Origin: an uncultured Veillonella sp.
GTDB taxonomy: Bacteria; Bacillota; Negativicutes; Veillonellales; Veillonellaceae
Assembly: GCA_937930265.1 (NCBI GenBank)
Contig: CALGLI010000230.1
Span: 1 to 43,764 of the forward strand
Reading direction: 5' to 3'
DNA length: 43,764 bases
The notes under the pieces were generated by a model, which worked only from the letters and a program-made list of their open reading frames with translations, did no database searches and was not told the DNA's origin. Below, piece by piece: positions 39,175 through 43,764 of this stretch. Made by a program: the position numbers and the translations under genes. Numbering within the stretch: the stretch's first letter is position 1; each line of letters opens with the position of its first letter.

Positions 39175-39405
39175 CTAACTTATAACTTGTATATTATGCA
39201 AGTTACTGTGTAAAAAAATATCTACTCTACTAGAGCAGTCTAAACCAAGCCAATCACTAATCATTGTAGCTTCTACTACATCAAATTGTGTTTTCCCATT
39301 CATTTTACTATTAATGGTTGTGATAGATACATCTAATAACTCCGCTAAATCCGCATATGTTTTCTTATGTTCTACCAACAACCCTTTTAATTTTTCTAGT
39401 TTCAT
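39175..39405 (-). CDS. Cro-like repressor, 76 aa
   Basis: The N-terminal 55 residues are a helix-turn-helix (KKTYADLAELLDVSITTINS, then KMNGKTQFDVVEATMISDWL). It is the first gene of the leftward early operon, divergent from the CI-like gene, with GAGGTG before the ATG. Its 3' end contains one copy of the operator. Confidence 0.85.
   Translation of the reverse strand: MKLEKLKGLLVEHKKTYADLAELLDVSITTINSKMNGKTQFDVVEATMISDWLGLDCSSRVDIFLHSNLHNIQVIS
39186..39202. promoter_or_regulatory. Operator copy O3 (17 bp)
   Basis: CTTGTATATTATGCAAG, with CTTG-N9-CAAG dyad symmetry, matches the intergenic operators. It lies within the last codons of the Cro-like gene, about 220 bp from the others, a spacing suited to repressor looping. 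Confidence 0.6.
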
Positions 39406-39422
39406 CTTTTCACCTCACTTTT

Positions 39423-39439
39423 CTTGCACCTTATGCAAG
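39423..39439. promoter_or_regulatory. Operator copy O1 (17 bp)
   Basis: CTTGCACCTTATGCAAG is a 6-bp-arm dyad immediately downstream of the leftward early promoter start and just before the Cro-like gene. Repressor bound here would block early transcription. Confidence 0.7.
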
Positions 39440-39450
39440 TTTCTGATTAC

Positions 39451-39479
39451 ATGATAAGCCTATTACTAAAACATGTCAA
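39451..39479 (-). promoter_or_regulatory. Early leftward promoter (PR equivalent)
   Basis: Perfect TTGACA (39474-39479), 17-bp spacer and TATCAT (39451-39456) read leftwards into the Cro-like gene. A degenerate operator half-site ending TATGCAAG (39486-39493) abuts the -35, and O1 lies just past the start. Confidence 0.8.
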
Positions 39480-39518
39480 CCACCCTATGCAAGATTTTAT
39501 AAAAGTTTTATAATTTTT

Positions 39519-39535
39519 CTTGAGTTTTATTCAAG
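39519..39535. promoter_or_regulatory. Operator copy O2 (17 bp)
   Basis: CTTGAGTTTTATTCAAG overlaps the -35 box of the CI promoter, so repressor binding there would control its own gene. Confidence 0.65.
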
Positions 39536-39548
39536 TTTATTGTAATAT
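39520..39548 (+). promoter_or_regulatory. Repressor maintenance promoter (PRM equivalent)
   Basis: TTGAGT (39520-39525), 17-bp spacer and TAATAT (39543-39548) read rightwards into the CI-like gene, start about 30 bases upstream of its ATG. The -35 box lies in O2. Confidence 0.6.
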
Positions 39549-39584
39549 ATGTTTGTAAGGGCGATTCTTATTTGGAGGCATATT

Positions 39585-39986
39585 ATGAGTAACGATGAAA
39601 GAAATACAATAAATAAAGAAATAGGAGAACGAATTAAATCCATTAGAAAACAAAAAGGCATAACATTAGCTGACCTAGGAGCAAGATTAGGTATTAGTGA
39701 AAGTAATATGCAAAGATATGAATCTGGTAAAATTGCTAGTGTTTCTATTGATTTTATTAATAGATTAGCTCCTATATTAGAAGTAAAGCCAGAATGGTTA
39801 ATTGGTTGGGATAAAGATGATACTCCTCAAGGTTACTATCTTGATTCTGAAACTGCTGAATACGCTGAATACCTTCGTACACGCCCAGGTGCTCGTATGC
39901 TATTTTCTGCAGCAAAAGATATATCTAAGGAGGAAATGGAAGAAACAGCCAGATACATTGAATTCTTAAAATCCAAACATAAGTAA
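39585..39986 (+). CDS. CI-like lysogeny repressor (XRE family, no cleavable domain)
   Basis: The 133-aa product (MSNDERNTINKEI) has an N-terminal XRE helix-turn-helix (IRKQKGITLADLGARLGISE, then NMQRYESGK) and a C-terminal helical region. There is no LexA-type peptidase domain, so inactivation must be by another route, probably the ImmA-like protease encoded next. The start at 39585 follows GGAGG by six bases. Confidence 0.88.
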   Translation: MSNDERNTINKEIGERIKSIRKQKGITLADLGARLGISESNMQRYESGKIASVSIDFINRLAPILEVKPEWLIGWDKDDTPQGYYLDSETAEYAEYLRTRPGARMLFSAAKDISKEEMEETARYIEFLKSKHK

Positions 39987-40010
39987 TATCTACAAGGGAG
40001 AGTGATATTA

Positions 40011-40286
40011 TTGATTATTAATTTAATTTATTGTGACTTACCAAATGCTAAAGCGGTTTCTGAAGAGTCAGAGGATGTAGATACTCATAATATCTACATA
40101 AATAAAAACCTCCCTCGCGATCGTATGAGGGAGGAAATAAAACACGAATTGATGCACATTATTAACGACGACTTCTATTTAGATCAAAATGTCAATCTAG
40201 TTGAGCAAATGGTCCGTCGGACATGCATCGATGATACTGAATTAGAGAATATAGATTTCTACCACCATTATCTATCAGTATTATAA
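40011..40286 (+). CDS. ImmA/IrrE-like metallopeptidase
   Basis: This small protein of about 91 aa carries HELMH with a downstream acidic cluster (HELMHIINDDF). ImmA-type proteases cleave the cognate repressor when the phage is induced. It is much shorter than most ImmA proteins. Start uncertain: TTG at 40011 (AAGGGAG upstream) or GTG at 40002. Confidence 0.8.
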   Translation: MIINLIYCDLPNAKAVSEESEDVDTHNIYINKNLPRDRMREEIKHELMHIINDDFYLDQNVNLVEQMVRRTCIDDTELENIDFYHHYLSVL

Positions 40287-40311
40287 GGGATTATATAAAA
40301 GGGAGATAAAA

Positions 40312-40878
40312 ATGAAAAAAGTGCTAGTATCAGGGATTTTAATTACTACTTTATGTATTGCCGGCTGCGGGGGGCCTGTTGATAATATTAAAGATGCAAC
40401 AGGTTTATCAAAAGAGCAATCTCAGCAAGTACTTACCGAATTACAAAGCGTTGGGGTCACTGAATTCGGCAATGTAAATAAAGTAGCAGATCAGCAAGGT
40501 GTGTATTACATTGTTGATGAGAAGTATGGCCAAACATTCTTCCGCATCAAAAACGATAAAGTTAGTGAAATCGAAAATAGCTTCTCTACCGTTTACAAAA
40601 ATGGCCAAAAGACAGACGATATTAGCAAGGTCTATATTAGTGATCAACAAAAAGCAGCGTATCAAGTAGCCGCTAAAGACGCTGTATCCGCTAGACTAAA
40701 ATCACCATCCACGGCTAAATTTGATATCAAAAAAGTCATTCGTTATGACAATAGCGTTACTGTTCGTGGCACGGTTGACGCACAAAATGGATTTGGCGCA
40801 ATGGTTCGTGGTATATTCTTTGTAAAAATCAAAGCTGATACGGGAGAAGTAGATTCAGTCAGCATTAATAATTTATAA
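40312..40878 (+). CDS. Prophage lipoprotein (possible superinfection exclusion)
   Basis: The 188-aa protein has a signal peptide and lipobox IAGC (cysteine 19), so the mature protein is lipid-anchored. The C-terminal domain (AKDAVSARLKSPSTAKFD, then RGTVDAQNGFGAMVRG) resembles a domain of many prophage lipoproteins. It is expressed with the repressor genes, the position of surface exclusion lipoproteins. GGGAG lies six bases before the ATG. Confidence 0.82.
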   Translation: MKKVLVSGILITTLCIAGCGGPVDNIKDATGLSKEQSQQVLTELQSVGVTEFGNVNKVADQQGVYYIVDEKYGQTFFRIKNDKVSEIENSFSTVYKNGQKTDDISKVYISDQQKAAYQVAAKDAVSARLKSPSTAKFDIKKVIRYDNSVTVRGTVDAQNGFGAMVRGIFFVKIKADTGEVDSVSINNL

Positions 40879-40897
40879 CAATCCTTGCACAGCGTGA

Positions 40898-40973
40898 TAT
40901 AATAAGGGTACCAGTACCCATCCACGCTTCAGGGTTTAACAACTACAGCGCACCAGGATGGGTCTTTTTATTA
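40898..40973 (+). ncRNA. Putative small RNA with extended -10 promoter and terminator
   Basis: TGATATAAT (TATAAT at 40898-40903, extended -10) would start RNA near 40910. The RNA ends in a stem CCCATCC (40917-40923) with GGATGGG (40956-40962) and CTTTTT. An inner CGCT/AGCG pairing is possible, and GGGTA/TACCC at 40906-40919 could compete with the terminator stem. No open frame. I do not recognise the RNA family. Confidence 0.5.
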
Positions 40974-40991
40974 TATCGTTTTGCAGATAAA

Positions 40992-41218
40992 AAAATTCAG
41001 TACGTGCAAAAATTGCATATACTGAATATGGGCTTTATGCTAAAGAAGCCAGTTATTATGCGGGTTATTCCGAATTTGTTGACGTCAACAAATTCGGAAA
41101 AGAATACATTATTACTAACTTCACAAGTATAGATAAAAAAATGCTCTACTATAAAATGCCCATACCCTGCTATGAGGTAAGAGGCTTTATGATAAATTTT
41201 GTACGCATTTATGTGTAA
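40992..41218 (+). pseudogene. Possible gene remnant with strong palindromes
   Basis: One frame stays open for about 75 codons (EYGLYAKEASYYAGYSEF, then YKMPIPCYEVRGFM) and ends TAA at 41216-41218. It has no start codon or Shine-Dalgarno at its 5' end. It contains a 32-bp perfect palindrome (41068-41099) and two other dyads. Either a decayed gene or a structured/regulatory segment. Confidence 0.3.
41068..41099. repeat. 32-bp perfect palindrome
   Basis: Each arm is TTCCGAATTTGTTGAC with no central spacer. The 11 bp AATTTGTTGAC of one arm recurs at 41218-41228, overlapping the -35 box of the AbiF leader promoter. A protein-binding site controlling that promoter is a likely explanation. Confidence 0.7.
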
Positions 41219-41223
41219 ATTTG

Positions 41224-41253
41224 TTGACTTTTGTGAAGTTATTTTAATATAAT
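41224..41253 (+). promoter_or_regulatory. Promoter of the AbiF leader RNA
   Basis: TTGACT (41224-41229), 18-bp spacer and perfect TATAAT (41248-41253). RNA start about 41260. The -35 overlaps the half-palindrome motif AATTTGTTGAC, and the spacer holds TTGTGAAGTTA, which is repeated in inverted orientation at 41116-41126. Confidence 0.75.
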
Positions 41254-41259
41254 GAGGAT

Positions 41260-41331
41260 AGCAGAAGAGTGTCGGATACCCTACGGGGCCCGATGCGAAG
41301 AAAAGCCTTCCTCATTGAGGAGGGCTTTTTC
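41260..41331 (+). ncRNA. Structured RNA leader of abiF
   Basis: About 70 nt from the strong promoter to an intrinsic terminator. An internal nested pairing is visible (TCGG/CCGA enclosing CCC/GGG, 41273-41292). The terminator stem AAGCCTTCCTC with GAGGAGGGCTT (41303-41327) is followed by T5. Structured RNAs directly upstream of abiF-family genes have been reported by comparative genomics, and an antitoxin role has been proposed. No sequence alignment was possible here, so membership is inferred from position and architecture. Confidence 0.65.
41303..41331 (+). terminator. Terminator that also holds the abiF Shine-Dalgarno
   Basis: The 3' arm of the stem, GAGGAGG (41317-41323), is the only plausible ribosome-binding site for the TTG start at 41334, ten bases on. 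Folding would both end the RNA and block translation of read-through transcripts. Confidence 0.65.
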
Positions 41332-41333
41332 TT

Positions 41334-42308
41334 TTGAAAGAATTCAAAACAATAGACGAGCAAATTCAAATACTTCTTGATAGAAACCTTATCATTAATG
41401 ATGTTGATAAAGCGAAAGCATATCTATTGAGCCAAAACTATTATAATATTATAAACGGGTATGCTAACTTTTTTCCCAGAGACAATAATGATAACTATAC
41501 ATCGAATACCACATTTGATGAAATTGCAAAGCTTTACCGGTTTGAAAAAGAATTAAAACAAGAACTGTTGAATGCTATTCTTAGTGCTGAGACTCATTTA
41601 AAAGCATTATTTTCACATCGCTTTTCTGAGACCTACGCCGATAAGCCTTACCCATATTTAGATATTAATTGCTACGCTCCTACTAGGCGTTTAGAGAGTG
41701 TTGAGACTATATCTAAACTATCTAAAACGCTGATTAAGTATAACTGTAATTATCATAGAAACTCTAGTATTTATCACTACATAAATAGTTATCAAAAAGT
41801 CCCTATGTGGGTTTTATCTAGCTATATTGAGTTTGGCACATTTAGATATCTATTATCTAACACCACCATATCAGTACAAAATAAAGTAGCACGGGATTGT
41901 ATAAGCTTTATAACCGAACATATCAAGAACCCAGGGCAATTTACCCCCGCTACAATGATAAGCTTTGTAAAAAACATTCACAGCATCAGAAATGTTTGTG
42001 CGCATGGTAATCGCTTGATTGGGCATCTTTGTCCTTCAGATGATCGATATTGGGCGCCATTACACACTAAATATGGTATTACATCAAATACGCCTAGGAA
42101 CACCACTTATGCTGTGTTTCTTTCGTTACAATGCTTCTTAAGTCGCATTGAATACGCCACATTACATAACTCTGTATTGAAGTTAACAAAGAAATTAGCT
42201 CCAAAACTTAGTTCTATCCATATAAATGATATTTTATTAAAATTAGGATTTCCACAAGATTGGCATTTACACGCTACTAAAATCAATCCAGCGGCCCCTC
42301 TTACATAA
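41334..42308 (+). CDS. abiF: Abi_2 family (AbiD/AbiF) HEPN-type RNase
   Basis: The 324-aa protein is a full-length Abi_2 family member: opening KEFKTIDEQIQILLDRNLII, then YYNIINGYANFF and FDEIAKLYRFEKELK. The HEPN RNase motif R-x4-H is at R219-H224 (RNVCAHGNR). Family members abort phage infection by RNA cleavage, and some are restrained by an adjacent RNA. A TTG start after a buried Shine-Dalgarno suggests tight control. Located between the repressor operon and integrase, it is expected to defend the lysogen against other phages. Confidence 0.88.
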   Translation: MKEFKTIDEQIQILLDRNLIINDVDKAKAYLLSQNYYNIINGYANFFPRDNNDNYTSNTTFDEIAKLYRFEKELKQELLNAILSAETHLKALFSHRFSETYADKPYPYLDINCYAPTRRLESVETISKLSKTLIKYNCNYHRNSSIYHYINSYQKVPMWVLSSYIEFGTFRYLLSNTTISVQNKVARDCISFITEHIKNPGQFTPATMISFVKNIHSIRNVCAHGNRLIGHLCPSDDRYWAPLHTKYGITSNTPRNTTYAVFLSLQCFLSRIEYATLHNSVLKLTKKLAPKLSSIHINDILLKLGFPQDWHLHATKINPAAPLT

Positions 42309-42316
42309 AAAAAATA

Positions 42317-42338
42317 AGCCCTCACCGCAGTGAGGGCT
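42317..42338 (-). terminator. Hairpin after abiF
   Basis: AGCCCTCAC/GTGAGGGCT form a 9-bp perfect stem. The minus strand has a long T-run, the plus strand only ATTAAAAATA, so it is strongest leftwards but may also stop abiF transcripts. Confidence 0.6.
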
Positions 42339-42353
42339 ATTAAAAATATCATA

Positions 42354-42405
42354 CCTTAGAGGTACTCTATTTTTACTCCACAATCATTATACCATACCTC
42401 TAAGG
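42354..42405. repeat. 11-bp inverted repeat upstream of the integrase gene
   Basis: CCTTAGAGGTA (42354-42364) and TACCTCTAAGG (42395-42405) are perfect and flank about 30 AT-rich bases that include CATTATAC. They frame the likely integrase promoter and may be a regulator site. Confidence 0.5.
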
Positions 42406-42435
42406 CTAATCACTATACCAAGGAGGATATATATT

Positions 42436-43521
42436 ATGGCCATGAAACGCGCCAATGGTACTGGCACCGTATATAAGATGAAACATAAGGCTCTACGCAA
42501 GCCATATCGAGCCGTGGTGACCCTTGGATATAACTCCGAGGGTAAACCCTTACGAAAATCCATAGGCACCTTTGCAACGCAAAAAGAAGCATATAATGCA
42601 TTATCAGCTTATGACGCAAACGCCCAACAATACGAAATCAAGGATACGACCTTTGGCCAATGTTGGGAATGGATGATTGAAGATAAGCTACGTAAAGGGG
42701 TTATCTTGGAAAAAGGCGGATATCTTTATAATAAAAAGAAGGTGGAGCACTTATTAAAAACCCCTATTAAAGATATAAGACTTGCCCATATGCAAGATGT
42801 TATTGACAGATATGCAGATAAGAGCCACACGACATTGGTACAGATAAAAACGGCTATGAAAGCAACTTTTGACGCTGCTATTAAAAATGATATAGTGGAT
42901 AAAAACTATGCTGCACTCGTCACTCTACCACAAAAGGTAAAGTCTGAAATTCATAAGCCATTCACCCCCGTCGAGATATTTCGCCTATGGGAACTAGCAG
43001 ATACCGATCGTGATGCTCGTGTGTTATTAGTGTACATATATACGGGAATGCGCCCAGGTGAAATACAAAGTATTAAATTGAAAGATGTTTATCTCAAGGA
43101 ACGCTATATGATAGGTGGTAGTAAAACTGCAGCGGGTAAAAATCGTATCATTCCTTTAGCGGATGCCATTTTGCCTATTATAAAAGAGTGGTATAAAATT
43201 AGCAGTTTTCAACGGAATGAGTATCTGCTCCCTAAAGACACCCCTAAACATTTATTAATCGCCATCCGTACCTATCTAAATAAGCATTTCCCAGGACACC
43301 TTCCACACGACGGGCGGCATACTTGTGCATCCTTATTAATTCACATTGGCATATCAGAAGCCACGACAAAAACGATACTAGGTCACCGGCATTCTGACGT
43401 AACGAATCAAGTATACATCCACAAAGACGTATCGGAGTTAGTAGAAGCTGTTAATAAATTGCCTACTAAAGATGCTCTTTTGAGCGACGACTATGTGTCT
43501 CTAACTTTTATGAAAGGGTGA
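42436..43521 (+). CDS. int: Phage integrase (tyrosine recombinase)
   Basis: The 361-aa protein has an arm-binding N-terminal domain (about 1-60, GTGTVYKMKHKALRKPYRAV), a core-binding domain (70-170) and a catalytic domain with R206 (TGMRPGE), K230 (GGSKTAAG), H291 and R294 (HDGRHTC), H317 (LGHRHS) and nucleophile Y327. AAGGAGG lies nine bases before the ATG. It ends at the right arm repeats and about 105 bp from attR. It catalyses insertion and excision at the atpZ-like gene end. Confidence 0.95.
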   Translation: MAMKRANGTGTVYKMKHKALRKPYRAVVTLGYNSEGKPLRKSIGTFATQKEAYNALSAYDANAQQYEIKDTTFGQCWEWMIEDKLRKGVILEKGGYLYNKKKVEHLLKTPIKDIRLAHMQDVIDRYADKSHTTLVQIKTAMKATFDAAIKNDIVDKNYAALVTLPQKVKSEIHKPFTPVEIFRLWELADTDRDARVLLVYIYTGMRPGEIQSIKLKDVYLKERYMIGGSKTAAGKNRIIPLADAILPIIKEWYKISSFQRNEYLLPKDTPKHLLIAIRTYLNKHFPGHLPHDGRHTCASLLIHIGISEATTKTILGHRHSDVTNQVYIHKDVSELVEAVNKLPTKDALLSDDYVSLTFMKG

Positions 43522-43537
43522 GCAACGGTTAAGCAAC
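43517..43537 (+). repeat. Integrase arm-site repeats, right prophage end
   Basis: GGTGAGCAAC and GGTTAAGCAAC in tandem with an 11-bp period, overlapping the integrase stop codon. They match the left-end pair AGTTGAGCAAC in sequence and direction. Confidence 0.55.
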
Positions 43538-43580
43538 GGTGCTGATTTTTAAAAATTTAAAACAGTTTTCTAAAGCAAAG

Positions 43581-43612
43581 AGCCCAGTAAATATAAGTAT
43601 TTACGGGGCTCT
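43581..43612. terminator. Hairpin between integrase and the host gene
   Basis: GAGCCCCGTAAATA-type pairing: AGAGCCC (43580-43586) with GGGGCTCT (43605-43612) around TAAATATAAGTATTTA, which itself pairs. On the minus strand it follows the atpZ-like stop codon at once; on the plus strand it follows integrase. It lacks a long T-run on either strand but is a plausible transcription barrier. Confidence 0.5.
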
Positions 43613-43617
43613 TAATT

Positions 43618-43764
43618 TCATTTTATTTGTTTATATAACATATAAAAGCCTGTTACGGCACCGATTAATCCAAAAATAACCATGCATAATGGCATGGTAT
43701 CCATCCATATATCCAGTTTATATCCTATCCAGATAAATCCACCGATACAAAATAGAAGGGTCAG
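43618..43764 (-). CDS. Host atpZ-like gene, 3' part with phage-supplied last codons
   Basis: The leftward frame entering from the right edge reads CIGGFIWIGYKLDIWMDT, then MPLCMVIFGLIGAVTGFYM and LYKQIK-stop (TGA at 43618-43620). Two membrane helices with the G-x3-D-x-W-x2-T-x-P pattern match the AtpZ/AtpI-type small membrane protein of F-ATPase operons. The final two codons come from the phage and change V-K to I-K only, so the protein stays functional. The 5' end lies outside the window. Confidence 0.82.
   Translation of the reverse strand: MTLLFCIGGFIWIGYKLDIWMDTMPLCMVIFGLIGAVTGFYMLYKQIK
43628..43643. repeat. attR core, 16-bp direct repeat
   Basis: Identical to 40-55. It spans codons Y-M-L-Y-K-Q of the atpZ-like gene. 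Confidence 0.85.

Noticed and set aside
1..43764. tRNA genes or transposable elements
   Set aside because: I saw no cloverleaf sequence, transposase or terminal inverted repeats of an insertion sequence; integration is in a protein gene, not a tRNA.

Overview
The window is one essentially complete temperate-phage genome (a prophage) with a few bases of host DNA at each end. A 16-bp direct repeat (40-55 and 43628-43643) bounds about 43.59 kb. The right-hand copy lies in the last codons of a leftward host gene whose product looks like the AtpZ/AtpI-type protein at the head of F-type ATP synthase operons. The left-hand copy is followed by the displaced last codons of that gene and the start of the next gene. 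The AT-rich composition, a diderm-type lysis cassette (amidase, holin and two spanin-like proteins) and this gene setting suggest a Negativicute, most likely Veillonella or a relative; the genus is an inference.

Layout. At the left end (56-1046) is a small leftward module: a 31-aa cationic hydrophobic peptide with its own strong promoter and Shine-Dalgarno, a 28-aa membrane peptide and a 171-aa helix-turn-helix-like protein. From 1109 to 25.4 kb runs the leftward late region, read right to left: Nu1-like small terminase, GpA-like large terminase, an inserted orphan adenine methylase with a half-size specificity subunit, then a lambda-type head set (gpW, portal, ClpP-like protease, decoration protein, capsid), connectors, and a P2-type contractile tail (sheath, tube, frameshifted chaperone, tape measure, gpD, gpV, gpU, X, gp25-like, gpJ, gpI, fibre) and lysis genes. 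The phage is a myovirus with a lambda-like head and a P2-like tail.

The most unusual part is 3.3-5.0 kb. The tail-fibre gene faces two silent, inverted, promoterless alternative fibre C-termini. All three C-terminal segments begin at the same CCAAGGGGGAAA sequence in the same reading frame, and a dedicated tyrosine recombinase gene sits directly beside them. This is a shufflon-like host-range switch.

From 26.1 to 39.4 kb runs the leftward early region: Cro-like repressor, duplicated small-gene blocks, PcfJ-like protein, SbcC/Rad50-like ATPase, antirepressor, RecT, metallo-beta-lactamase-fold protein, a replication initiator carrying iteron-like repeats, DnaC-like loader, RusA resolvase, DUF4406 protein and an ArpU-like late regulator. 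From 39.5 to 43.5 kb the rightward lysogenic region holds CI-like repressor, ImmA-like protease, a lipoprotein, two putative small RNAs, an AbiD/AbiF-family RNase with its RNA leader, and the integrase. CI/Cro operators, PR and PRM can be read directly between 39.19 and 39.55 kb.

Working together: integrase places the phage inside the ATP synthase operon; CI, the lipoprotein, the AbiF RNA/protein pair and the left-end peptide module would be the lysogen-expressed genes; the early genes replicate and recombine DNA from an origin probably inside the initiator gene; the ArpU-like protein probably turns on the late operon; and the recombinase diversifies the fibre tip.
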